The translations under genes were made by a program, and so were the position numbers. A DNA stretch of 64,000 bases from Liolophura sinensis (taxonomy: Eukaryota; Mollusca; Polyplacophora; Chitonida; Chitonidae), in the NCBI RefSeq assembly GCF_032854445.1, contig NC_088295.1, positions 48,903,385-48,967,384 on the forward strand, written 5' to 3'. Shown here piece after piece: positions 38,286-50,650 of this stretch; the stretch's first letter is position 1; each line of letters starts with the position of its first letter. The notes under the pieces were generated by a model, which was not told where the DNA came from, did no database searches, and saw nothing but the letters and a program-made list of their open reading frames with translations.

Positions 38286-40784
38286 ATGAGTATAATATGG
38301 ATGTGGGAGATGCACAGATAATGATTTATAAACTAAGGAAAGGACATATTTATAAACACAAATAGATGGACAGCATATGTTTACAACATTCTGACAGACC
38401 ATTAAAAAAAACATTTAACAGTGAAAGGTAAATACAAACCCATGTTCACAGTTATATACGTCATGACAAATGCGTGTACGTGGAGCCTTCTAGGGCTCCT
38501 TGTGTACACAAGGAATTGCGATTATAATGGGTGCAAATATATGGAGAATTAAATTTCACTGGCAGGTTTTTTTTTAGAGATATTCTTAATGGGGGAAGTC
38601 GAGAAGTAAACCTGATTACTACCTAGGCTTACATCCGCAGGTTGCCCGCAGACTTTCCCGCGTGCATATTTTACGCAGAAATATCTTCCAGGGATACATA
38701 CTAGATACTGGATAAATAACAACGCTCTCCGCATTCCTCCAACGGGGCGCCATCTTATAAGTGAAAATCTATGGTACTAAACAACAATCAAGTAAATATA
38801 TAACTGAATGTGTGGTACACTCAAAAGTGGGGAGCTGGGCAATATGCGTGGTTCAGTACAGATCGTGGCTTCCTATAACAGACGATAACATGGCGATTTC
38901 TAAACTTGATTCTGTATGCAAACACTTCATATCCATGCTATCAGTAACAGTGTGAGTTGTCGCTACGGTAAACTTGCGGTAAATGTGTATAGCCGATGTG
39001 TGAAAACACATATACAGCAGCGATTGTCTTTTTATTTTATTTTTATTCCGACTGTGCCGGACAGAATCACTTTCTGTCCTATATACAGGGGCACAGTTAC
39101 ATACAATGATAGAGCATGGCACGTTTAAGTGTGCGTACTTAAAAATCGTACAGGCCTACTAGTATGCACTGAATCCTAACTGTATGATTAAAAAGATTAT
39201 ATCCAAATGGAGTGTTTAAACCCTATTTCATCCGTTTATCGCAAATACATCTATGTGCATAGTCATTTCACTTGTGAATATATACACTTGTTCCCATTGA
39301 TATACATTCATGCTCATGTATACATTTATTCGCATATACATATATGTAGCTCGATCGAGAGGAAGCCAGCGCGTAGAGGCCACCGTAAGCCCGAGCCAAG
39401 GTCATGGGCCAAAGAAAAAAGTACTTTATTTTTATGTAGCCTTCATAGCCTTGGTGCTATTTTGAATCTCGGTGTAAATGAAAAATCTAAAGCGAATAAA
39501 CGATACCAGTAGATCTGTATTGATTTCCTGTTGACCTTTCCTGCTGACTTTGATATTCTGTTTTACTGAATGTATGTGAATAAGTTGACCCTGTTTTACG
39601 TAGTTTTACACAAAGTGATTTCATTCTCTATGTATATAAGGCGTTCCTCATTCCACTTCTGTTTATCTGTTTATTAGTTCAGTTCATACAGTTCAACGTG
39701 ATCCGCTCTTTTATATACGCAAAATATCATTGACTTTTTGTAAAATTAAAAAAATCCAAAGCTATTAAGTAAATGGTATGATTTAGAGAAGAAAATGAAG
39801 AAAGACAAGGTCAGACAAGGTCAATATACTGTAACAAACAGACCTGTATTTTGTTTCTAACGTGCACTTCTCCAGTTGGACTTTGGACCTGGCTATTTAC
39901 GTCCAGTGTCCGCCAGTATAGAAGCAAGGCATACAGGTCAATTAATAAGAAAAACGTATGCGTGACTGGTCAGTCTGGTAGCTTGACATACTATATACCG
40001 TTAGTATTGTATTCCTCCCATGCCGACTGTCGAGAATACGTTTTTGCTTTTTTTGGATTTTTTTCTTTTACTTTGCACGAGAAAAGCATCATTCTACTTA
40101 AAGAATGGATCTGAATAGTTAGCTATAAAAAGTTTTCATCAGGGATTGTTATTTTAAAATTATTCAGTGTATGCGCTAAATGGTTTTAATTGACGTTTTC
40201 TTACTTGGTGTTTAACGACATACACTCAAGATTTTTTCACAATTAGTATGGATAGAGGCGTTCGGGCTAATAAACCACCGGCTTCTGGCAAGCTTCTGAT
40301 GAACTTGAGATAGTCTTCATGATGGTTCTTTACAAAGAATTCTGCTCATAGTTACGTTTATAGATATCTGAACGTAATTTATATCATGTATAATGAGTGT
40401 ACATTTATTTCCATACATTCCCATATTTTGTTCATGCCTACGATTTGACCAAATTCATATGTTCATAACAAGCTAAAACCTTCCTCCGTCACTCGCTTTC
40501 TTAAAAAGATGAATAGAACATGTTCGTCGGACAAAAGACGAGTATAATTATAGGAAATGGAATGTACAGAAAACAAATGTATTTTACACACACACCTACC
40601 TCCCCGCCTGTTGAGAAACGATGAAATTAATGAATGAATGAATGAATGAATGAATGATGGTGATTTTGCAACACGTTTTGAGTGGAATGGTCAACCTTAC
40701 ATAAATAAAACTATCAATGTATGATGTTTTGACATAGAGAAAAGTGGCCACCGTGACCAAGGTAGGTAGCGTGCGAGCGCGGCC
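38286..40784. other. Intergenic with weak SINE remnants
   Basis: Weak family-1 traces at about 38632-38672 (ccgcaggttgcccgcagac) and 40186-40300 (tggtgtttaacgacatacac; ccaccggcttctggcaag, the alternative distal part). (AATG) repeats at about 40630-40660. No gene recognised. Confidence 0.45.
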
Positions 40785-40976
40785 CAATGACCCAGGAGTA
40801 TCTCACCAATGCGGTCGCTGTGAGTTCAATTTCAGCTCATGCTGGCTTCCCTGTCCGAACCTACGGATGGTTGTGGGTTTCCCCTGGGGCCTGCCCGGTT
40901 TTCTCCCACCATAACGCCGTCATATAAGTGAAATTTTCTTAATTACGGCGTAAAACATCAACAAAATAAATAAATA
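40785..40976 (+). mobile_element. SINE family 1, nearly full length
   Basis: It begins in the tRNA part (caatgacccaggagtatctc, then accaatgcggtcgctgtgag) and has a mutated B box (gagttcaatttc). Core ctcccaccataacgccgtca and an AAAT tail follow; the A box is missing. Confidence 0.9.
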
Positions 40977-42048
40977 TGCATATATCCTCACAGCTACACG
41001 ATGTGAAAATCACTCTTTTTCAGATTATATTTGTGCTTGTTTATAAGGGCGTTTTTGTATTAAATTCCGAATCAAATCGGTGTGCTCCGTAAAAACAAAT
41101 ACGTGTGAGGGGGGACAAACTCGGACCATTCAAACATTCCCAACTTCGCCTAGTCCCCCTCCTATTGACCACGTGTGTTACTTGCGCCTTTACACGCACA
41201 GCATGATGTGTGGATCAAGCTGGCTGACTTGTGAGGGTAGAGTAACATGTGCACCAGGGCAAACGCGGCTGTTACTCTACGGCAGACTTTGAACCCCAAC
41301 CAAGGTAAACACTTGGCACCATTAACCAGCACGGCCGTGACAAAGTCGTGATACACTTCATATGATTCATGTTTACGTCGTTGTTGACATCAACTGCTCA
41401 TGTGAATGAAAATATGTCAGTTCAATATAGACTCTCACGACTGACCTAATACAAACCTGGTGTTTGGAATTCCACTTTTCCTATGCATAAAAATATATTG
41501 TATGGTCGCAAGGCATCATGCCTTACAATGGGATGCATTCCTCTCTTTAAAGGATATGATCAAAGGGTATTCTGAAACGTACATTCTGGACTTAAAGCCG
41601 AAAAAAGAAAAAAATCAATAAGAGATAAAGAAGAAGAAAAAATTGAGATATTTTATATCCCTTACTAATGGTCGGAAATCTTCGGACAGAATGTCATCGA
41701 TAAGATCAGTTGGAGGGGGCGGGGTGGGTTTGGGTTGGTGAGCAGTTGTACTTCCCCCACCCACAATCAAACTCCTTTCCCCCAAAATATGTTTTTATCA
41801 GCTATCATCGTTGACATCACCACGCTGTCTATTTAGTTTCCGGACTTATTGCTGGGGAAATTTGAAAGCTGTTCTTTACGCTCCAAGGAATCTTAAGAAG
41901 CTTGTTTATTTTGTACCTCTATACAATACGTAACGAGCTCAACTGCATGTTTAGAAATGAAAAGCCCTCGTACTATATGTCGTTTAAGGTGACGTCTCAC
42001 ATTATTCATAAAAAATCTATAGTTGCCAATGGTTCTGCTAATGTCTCT
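40977..42048. other. Intergenic, nothing recognised
   Basis: No gene-like frame; one purine-rich stretch at about 41600-41640. Confidence 0.5.
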
Positions 42049-42585
42049 CTGTAGGCGAGTGCACTGCAGAACAGCTCTAGTACACTGTGGGTGAGTGTAC
42101 TGTAGAACAGCTGTAGTACACTGTAGGCGAGTGTACCGCAGGACAGCTTGCTACACTGTAGACGAGTGTATTGCAGGACAGCTCTTGTAGACTGCAGGCG
42201 AGTGTACAGCAGCACAGCTCTAGTACACTGTAGGCAAGTGTATAGCACGACACCTCTTGTACACTACAGGCGAGTGTATTGCAGAGCAGCTCTGGTACAC
42301 TATAGGCGAGTGTATTGCAGAACAGCTCTAGTGCACTGCAGGCGAGTGTACAGCAAAACAGCTCTAGTACACTGAAGGCGAGTGTATTGCAGAACAGCTC
42401 TAGTGCACTGTAGGCGAGTGCACTGCAAAGCAGCTCTAGTACACTGCAGGTGAGTGTACAGCAGAACAACTCTAGTACACTGCTGGAGAGTATATTTCAG
42501 AACAGCTCTAGTGCACTGTAGGCGAGTGCACTGCAGAACAGCTCTAGTACACTACAGGCGAGTGTACTGCAGAACAGTTGTAGTA
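42049..42585. repeat. 36-bp minisatellite, about 15 copies
   Basis: Unit gtaggcgagtgtactgcaga followed by acagctctagtacact; starts are spaced 36 bp (42055, 42091, 42127, ...), occasionally 35. Because 36 is divisible by three, long frames run through on both strands; I regard them as artefacts since no start context or splice site supports them. Confidence 0.93.
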
Positions 42586-43250
42586 AAACTCTTCCAATGC
42601 ATGTATTCTAAAAACTTCTATGTTAAATTGACATAAAACTGAGTGATAACAGAATAAAGTATCGATATGTTATAATCTTATCTTTTTGCAATAGATTAGT
42701 TTTTTTAGCGTGCACAAATCGGTAGACTTTTGTTGCATAGATTGTGCGTTTATAAAAGAACAATAGTGGGTGATTTATGCCGGCTACTGCGGCTTCTTAC
42801 ACCCGTGCTTATGGCCGGTGTGGTACAAGTGAAATAGTACGCATATAACAGGGTTACATACAGCAATCAATCAGTCAACCAATCAATCAATCTTTCAAAA
42901 AAGAATGTGAATTATTGACCAGCCCAGAGCTAGTGTTGAATTACTTTGTACATGTAGTCATAACGTAACGTGAAATCCTTGTCATATCACGTCATACGAC
43001 GTCATATGACAGAAAAAAGTATGGCGTAAAAGCCCAAGAAAACTTAATGTGAAGTTTCTAGACATACGTTTTCATTTAATATAACTTTTTTCAGTTCAAA
43101 AAGGTTATGGGTACTAAACACTGTAATATAGACGGGATTTTATACTACTGTCTCTACTACTTACACTGGGTTGTTTATGACGCTCACGGCATGGAGGTAC
43201 ATATATTTATACCTCATCAACATAATATGTCCGCACATCGTTTCCTTACA
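42586..43250. other. Intergenic with a possible SINE-like remnant
   Basis: ggccggtgtggtacaagtga near 42810 and atggcgtaaaagcccaag near 43020 may be very old family-1 remnants. Confidence 0.35.
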
Positions 43251-43255
43251 GTTCA

Positions 43256-43905
43256 TGTTGCTTTTAACCGAGCAGTTCAAATTTGACCTATGGGCTTAAT
43301 TCCTGTCGAACAAATCGACACTTGCAATTTCTGGAGCTATTCCTGCTCGGCTGTTTTTAATCGTGGGATTGAAATTTGAGATTCGTGCTAGAAATCCCTT
43401 CACTATTATGGTTGAAAACTGAAACGTTTGAGAAAGAAATTGCTGGAGGTACATTGATTTGGACCATATGGTTTTACTCGCGCCTATTATTTCATACACG
43501 CAAAAACACTTGTGCTGTATGAACACAAACTTGTGTTCTTTCCAACAAAAGCCTTGTGTCATGCTTGTGAACAACTCTATCTTGTGTTGAACAAACACAA
43601 GGCCTTGTTTGTGTTTTGTTATATTTTTTGTAATACAAACATGCGTAGGCCTACTTCACATTTATTTAACACATGTTTGTGTTAATATAACACATTTCTG
43701 TGTTTAATGAAATAACACAGGTTGTGTCAGATATCAACACAAGCGTTTTTTGTGTGTCCCTTGCTACTCATGGTATGCTGCTTTTAATCGTGGAATTAGT
43801 TGTACGTTGGCTTAATTCATGCCTGACGTATCGGTCTTCACTATCATCGTTGAAAAATAAAACTTTTTGATGGAAAATGAAATGCTTTGAGCCATATTTA
43901 CTTGG
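43256..43905. repeat. Dispersed direct repeats around the 43.5 kb element
   Basis: gctgtttttaatcgtggga (about 43348) and gctgcttttaatcgtggaa (about 43780), each followed by cttcacta-tat/c-g-tt-gaaaa, are about 430 bp apart. A weaker third copy starts at about 43257 (gttgcttttaaccgagcag). Confidence 0.6.
43495..43756. mobile_element. Miniature inverted-repeat element with internal hairpin train
   Basis: The ends 43495-43517 (tacacgcaaaaacacttgtg...) and 43735-43756 (caacacaagcgttttttgtg...) are imperfect inverted repeats of about 22 bp. Between them lie short palindromes at 43521-43538, 43582-43600, 43594-43617, 43668-43683, 43689-43704 and 43714-43727, all variants of aacaca-x-tgtgtt. No coding capacity and no certain target duplication. 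Confidence 0.6.
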
Positions 43906-46900
43906 GACTGATATAGATCATCTATTGGCGGTTATCATCTATACATACGAATGTCCTTTGAACTATACGGTTGCCACATTATACCCTCATAAGTTTTGTT
44001 TTCATGGAGAACACATGCACTGATCAACCAGTCTAAAGTCCACCTCCTCCCCCCCCCCCCACCCCATCCCACTGACGTGACGTTAGAACGCGTGTAAACT
44101 GGTTGGTCATACCAACCCAGGAATCCACCGGGAAGGAGAGCTAATCACCACTCAGGTCAATAACCTTCATTGACGTGAAAGCCTTCTGTGTCAGCAGACA
44201 AGATTAAGCCCTCTCGACTCTACACTTGCCTATAGGGCTAACAAATTGTTCAGAAACTTTAAACATGTAAACATACGTTTACGGACACGTGACAGGCCGT
44301 GCATGGATGAAGCAAGACATGAGCAACAAGAGATCAACAAAAGCCATGGTTGCAAACTCTATTTCGGTGCCTTAATTATCTATTGTTTCGTTCTCCAACA
44401 TCGCAACTTTGCAAAGTTGCGAATTTTGCAATTAAATGAAATTTCATGTACTATAGTCATGTTTCAATCACTCAAGTGTATCGATTAGGTGACAACATCG
44501 CTTATACCACCATATACTGTATGATAGCTCATTTTAGCGACATAAGCTGACTTTGAGCGACCTCGCTGTGGTTGCAATTTTAACAAAACTACGACCTTCG
44601 TGTCCCCGCCAAACACGTATAGCACGCTGGGGGCATCTCGCCTTTTCCGTAGATCTACACGGCCGTTATCAACCACCACCATAGGTGTGGCATATACCAT
44701 CTAGGATTCTCCAAATACAGTGATGTTCGAATGATGTGTGTCCTCACTGAAGCAGCTTTCGGAATTGGTGCCACTTAACTAACTTCATAACTTTTTTCTT
44801 AAATGGCGCTGTCTAGGTTATCGGGCCATAAAATGATGTGATTTTAAGAGGAACTTAAAGAAAAAAGACTTTTAAACGAATTTGTTTAAAGTGGTCCCTG
44901 GTACTTAGCTTTCCGGATCTTATACCGCACTAGCCTTAATCAATATAGTTTGGCACGTCCACCTCGAGTCTAGTCGTCTACTACCTCCACTGAAAGAACT
45001 CACAAATGTCATACGGATTAAAATAATCCAGAATGACCGTTGGAAACCATCGTAACATCGTAAGTCGTAACATGTTGTTGCGAATGAACGTAGGGCCAAA
45101 TCTTACCACATATTTTGATGGGCAAAATATGAGCAATCGGTTAAGCCAGGAATTGCAAAAGTCGGATTGTTTTCTTTGGAAATGCGAGGTCCAGTAGCTG
45201 ACAAGTTATGTGAATATTAATAAAGACACTCCTTCGCTTTGACAAAATTTGTACTCATTTGCCAAGGTATTTTTCATTCCACTCTTGTCAGAAAACCAGG
45301 TTCTTTTCTCCTAAACACACCTGGCAAAGCCAAAAGAAGTTGTCAGATAAACTGAACTCGAATGACGGTTATCACGCCAGTATACAAGAGGAATCTGCTC
45401 TCTACACAATGTCTTACACAATAATTGCCTCGTTGTTCACATTAATGCCTTTGTAAGAACATGGTGAGTACGCAGGCGTTAATATATATTTACACACACA
45501 CACTGTCGCCTCTGTACGATTCTATGGCCAGATTCTGGGTTGGTCAAGTCACGTGTGAAATTCTTTATTACGTCACCCGCTAGATCCATAACAGGCGCAT
45601 ACACCATGCACTGATTCAGTAACACACTGTTAACTTAACACGTTTGTAAGTCTGGGGAGAGAGCCCTGTTAAACAAATCAGCAAAGATATGTTATTGACA
45701 CGTACATGATTGAAGGCATACGTACGGCCTAAGTCTGGTCATTTCTGAACAACATTTAACCGGCTCTTACGCCAATTAAAAGACAACAGAAAAATATTTT
45801 CATTGTCAAACTGGATCGCCGTCAGGACGTGTCTTGAATTCACAGTCTTACCATTGTGGATCTTGCAGTACTTAACCATGGATGGTGCCACAGAAAGCAT
45901 TCCACTCAGACGAGCAACACTAAACTGTCGTGGAGGAGGCGCCAGTGCATGGTGGGTTACAGCTTCACGAGTCAATACACCTTCTATTATTTTATGCTAT
46001 ATCGTGGATGTGTGGGTCAATATAGCTAGGGTGGTTTTTTTATTCCTCGATCATTTATAAATCCACACATAACGTATGGATGGATTTTCACGCGATAAAA
46101 TTTTATTTGAATTTTTTGCTTGTTTACTACATATATTCTCTTTGTATTAATAATGAATATTTGAGTAAAATTAGTTATACTTTTTTTCAAAGAAAATGTC
46201 ATTTTAAAAAGAATTTTTTGGTTCACGATATGCGGTATTTTTCACAGATGCCGTCATTTATTCACGCAAGAAAATTTAGTTTGAAAGTTATTTTTTTCTT
46301 ACGAAACATACTCTTACTGTGGAATTATTTCTTGCGCGGTGGAATATATTTTATTCACCGAGAAAATATTTATCACGTGGAAATGTTTTCCCCGCACACA
46401 CAGGCGTATATATCCTAACTGGCCTTGACTGTGATGTGCATGTTTTAATAGCTACAATGTTATTCTAGGTTTGCACAAGCCATAAGCAAGACTGTATTAC
46501 TTGGATAAAGTATTTAATTTGTCTCCTTCAAACCTGGTTTCACCTACCCCCAATGACGCCTACCATGTTTTAGCAGGTATCGATGGTAAAAAGCTTTCCC
46601 ACCCCAATCTTTACCCGCCCGCCCACTGTGATTATTCCATTCAAACCAGCTGGTTTCCAGGATGAAAGGGATCAGTGGGTTGGCTGATGCAATCGGACAT
46701 GTTTCTGTTAAGACTGAATAGAATATAAAATCTATGCCTAAATGCGCATAAATCAATACTACTTTGAAATACAAGTCTGGATCTAGACTTGAAACTACAT
46801 GGTAAAGAATAACTGCACACCTATTTCATCTCAGTAGTTTTCCACATATGATCAGGGGCAAGTGGAATATATTAGACTGGATATATGCAAAAATGTATAG

Positions 46901-46948
46901 ATGGAGTATCCAGCTGTACCCAAATGTTAGTCGACACAAAACACAGCA

Positions 46949-46949
<1 letters not shown>
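43906..46949. other. Intergenic, nothing recognised
   Basis: Frames of 60-112 codons (for example 44485-44700, 45739-45975 minus, 46080-46418 plus) have no recognisable motif. A short poly-C run lies at 44050-44061. Confidence 0.45.

Positions 46950-47019
<70 letters not shown>
46950..47019. repeat. (TA)35 microsatellite
   Basis: Uninterrupted TA dinucleotides. Frames through it are artefacts. Confidence 0.98.
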
Positions 47020-47020
<1 letters not shown>

Positions 47021-47879
47021 CTGTAATATATACACATAATGAAATTGATTTCACCTGCAATAATCAGGACATATTTCTTTCTACTCTTTTTATACAAAAA
47101 CGAACAGTTTGTTTAATGGTTTCATACAGGAATACATGAAAAAGTAAACGTTTTCTTAAATCATGGAGTAGTTCAATTTACACGTGTTTATTTGCTCAGT
47201 CTTACTTTTAGGCCTCCTATAAATTACACATAAAAACCTTTGTCGAAATGTTACACCGTATACGTCAAATATGCCACTCCTCAGTTTCGTCTGGGTTTTT
47301 GTAAACGCCTTTGTATCATGTCAGGTATGTGTATTTGTGGATAAAGAATATAAATTTCAATACTTGATATATGAATTCGCCCAAAGCTTCTTCAGCCTAA
47401 TCTGTGTCATGTTTTCAAGTTTTCAACTTTATCTAACACCTCCATACATTACACCCAGTTCCCTTCTAGGCATGACCCAAACATGAAGTGAGCAGCTTTT
47501 TGATTCGGTCGCATGGCCGTTTACTGATGCAAATCGTGCTCACTCATGCGTTGTTCACGTGTGCATGAAGCACAAAACTATGACTGCTGTTGAACAATCT
47601 CAAAATTCTGTCCATTTTTTTCCCAAATGACAGACACTTTCAGTAATTGTTTTGACATTTCTCTACAAGGGTTCAAGCTTTATGACCTATTGAACTTTGT
47701 TCAATGAAAGAAAATCTGCGAACAGAGTTGTAAAGGATTAAACCCAGGATGGTCCAGCGCACAAGTCTAAATATAACCGTGTAAAAACCACGACCCACAT
47801 TCGAAGTGGTCTCTGGACTTTGAACCCTGACTTGGACTTTGGACTCTCGGCCAGGCCGCTGAATGAAGCCGAGGTGGGT
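47020..47879. other. Intergenic, nothing recognised
   Basis: No gene or bounded repeat seen. Confidence 0.5.
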
Positions 47880-48100
47880 GTGTGCGTCGCGTCAAACGCT
47901 ACGAAACCCATTTCACCAATCAGAAGACCGGACGATAGAGGTCAGGGGACTGTCTCTGCGGTGATCACGCGCTGGCTGAGTGATTCCCCCCACGTGGGCT
48001 CCTGTTTATGCATTTAGGTCGTCGTTATTTACGGGGAAAACCTGCCTGTGGACGTGCATGTCGGCATTTAGCACTTGAAGCGATCAGAGGAGCACCTCGC
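47880..48100 (+). promoter_or_regulatory. Candidate promoter of the small membrane-protein gene
   Basis: A locally GC-richer stretch with a CCAAT box (caccaatcag, 47914-47923), the orientation-independent NF-Y site, and an E-box inside the palindrome cccacgtggg (about 47989-47998). It lies just upstream of a good splice donor at 48172. Promoter activity is inferred. Confidence 0.4.
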
Positions 48101-48171
48101 AATTCACCTGACTCCGTTCTAGTGACCAACTACAGACTAGGTTGTCTTTACAGACCGGCTAATTGAGCAGG
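48101..48171 (+). other. Candidate 5' untranslated exon
   Basis: Ends ...attgagcag followed by GTATGT, a strong donor, at 48172. The next convincing plus-strand acceptor (tctgtttgtttgcag, ending 50635) opens the exon carrying the start codon of the membrane protein. The 5' boundary is unknown. Confidence 0.4.
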
Positions 48172-50635
48172 TATGTACAACAACCGTTATGTTCTTATAT
48201 ACTACCAAGTGTATGTATGTGCTCATTTTGTACAACTCATTGCTTCACATGGCTGTGGTCCAGTACATGTGAAGGCTGGTCTAGTTTTTCACCTGTACGT
48301 AGTACAAATTCTTGCATCAGCTAAATAGGGATATGGGATAAGGTTGGATTTTAATGCTTTAGTTAGAAATAACATGATTAACACGTTCAGCGTGGAGAGT
48401 AAGACCAGAGCAGGGACGACAGTGTTAAACACAAGTGTGATACTCGGCCTACCTGCCACGTATTTCTCGTGGTGGGTATTATGTAAGATAGCTATAGATA
48501 GGATGACGTCATCCGCGATGTATGATGGCTAACCATGACATTAGACCGGGTATGACCGTATATGCATCCTTCTGATCTAGTATTATGATACATTTCTCCG
48601 TTTACACTTCTCTAAGAACAATCAGTTTGTTCGACATAAAAAATAATACCTGTGTTCAGGCAAACGGTATAGTTTGTACCAAATAAGCAGGTTGTTCAGT
48701 TTGTGTCATAGATGTGAACTGATATTATCCATGGCGACAGTATGATGTTTTAATACTACGTTGTTCATATGGTGTTTCAGTAATGCGCTCAAGTACGTAT
48801 AGTTAAACGTCGCTCCTCAGCTTTGTGCTGCTGAGCAAATTAGAACTTGCCAGACATTTTATTACCGTACTCGCTAAGTTACACGATACAGCACTAGAAG
48901 TGTCAACACGCCTTGCCTTGAGCAGTGAGTCGTCACTGGGTCCAAAGTCCACCCCTTGTACTCACTGAACCGCACTGTTCTACCCGCTCTGATGACCGTG
49001 CCGAGCAAAATCATGTGTGACGTCATTAAGTCATGTGATCAATTGATTATTCATCTGATAGATGAATCTGATAGATGAATACTGGAAATGACCATATATG
49101 GTAGTGAGATAAAAGAAATATCGATTTTTGTTCATGGAAAGTTTTGAAATAAAGAAGGGAATCCATTTTCTTATTTCCAAGGAAACAAAACGGCTTAAAC
49201 TGGAGATTATTTGTCAAATATGGGATAATATTTATAACTTCTCAGAGGGTTGCAGATCAAATCCAAAGGCGAATGAACTTTTTCCTCTTATACATATTGC
49301 GACACCAATGTGATTGTTGAAAAGCATTTATTCAGCGTTTGAGTATATACTGAGAATATAGTGTGGTTATACTGATGAATGAACAGTGATAAGACTTAAA
49401 ATTACGATGAAAATGTACAGGTGATGTAGAGATTAAATATATCGATGTATTTTTGCTTACATTGCTTAAAGGATGACAGCAGAAGGAAAAGAAAGCGGGG
49501 TATCGCATACAGAGTTATCGCATACAGAGCGGGGTGTCGCATACAGAGTTAAACAAAAGATAAAATATATATCAAAGAAAAATTTTTTAGGGGAAAACAC
49601 GAAAACAAAATTGAACTGACATTATCATAGTGTTATTGACGGAGTTACTTTATATCAAAGGAACGTGTTGTGGCGAAAAAACTATGAAAGTAGAACAAAT
49701 ATTTACATATGTTTTGATGACGTAGTTTTCTTGAGGTCCAAAGGACAAATGTTAGTTTAACGTGAGATATTGGCACGTGTTACCCGAAGTGGATCACATA
49801 TGGGACGGCTGGGTCAGGTCACTGATGTCATTGTTGTGTCATGCGTCCTACATAGATGTTCACCTCCTGCCGGCACAGCTGATAAAGTGGTCTGTGACCA
49901 GGCCAAGATCATGGGAGTGGCACAGCGTTCCGATGCACCGTCTAGCCGCCACTTTACATGTAGATCAGGTCTTGTCGCACTTCCACTATTAAGTATGTCA
50001 AAAGTGGGTGATTTTCCAGCTGATGCTATATGTGAGCCCCATGTTGTGTAATCGTCCCGGTCCAGCTGGTCACAGCGACCGAGTTGGCCCTCAACATCCG
50101 TATGGGATCCACCAGGTCTAACTGACACGCACAAATCATACACATATGTAAATGGGCTGTCTGACAGTACGTGGCTTTAGAACACTTTGTCAAGCTACAG
50201 TACGAGGTAATAGCTCGGAAAACATTGTTTGATTTATGACTAAGCGTTAGGCTAATAGATTCAGGTATAAGTAACTGATAAAACTTAAGCTTTCTGAGCT
50301 TCATGCAAATACGATCCGGCAAGGCTTTTATAGTCTCAGTTAAGATTGTAGAGCTGTTCGGTTGTGACTTTTGATAGACCGAAAGTCAAATATTTGCTAG
50401 GCTGCTTTAAACATGGTGCAATTAGCTGTTGCAGACCATCGTCACGCGTGATCAGTCAGTGTTTCCCGCATGGTCACTGACCTAGCTTGTCTCTCTATAC
50501 CAAATGCCCACCGGGTCCTGTCTTCGTCCGGTACACGTGTACTGCGAATGTTCAGGATGCCAGCAGGGCCAAATTAAAGCCAGATGACCTCAGACTTGTA
50601 TCACTTCTCTTACCACATTCTCTGTTTGTTTGCAG
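48172..50635 (+). other. Presumed intron of the small membrane-protein gene
   Basis: No exon-like frame. At 49495-49555 the words gtatcgcatacagagtt and gtgtcgcatacagagtt form a small three-copy repeat; gatagatgaatct repeats at 49055-49080. Confidence 0.4.
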
Positions 50636-50650
50636 ATGACCTTGGCTTGA
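50636..50650 (+). promoter_or_regulatory. Four-codon upstream reading frame
   Basis: The exon opens exactly with ATG ACC TTG GCT TGA (MTLA, stop), ending about 120 bp before the main ATG. If the 5' exon at 48171 is joined here, this is a short upstream ORF that could dampen translation. Confidence 0.4.

Noticed and set aside
42006-42636. Open frames of 60-130 codons on both strands with 12-residue repeats
   Set aside because: They are the 36-bp minisatellite read in a period divisible by three; no start context, signal peptide or splice support.
44485-44700. 71-codon minus frame MVYATPMVVVDNGRVDL...
   Set aside because: No recognisable domain and no flanking splice evidence.
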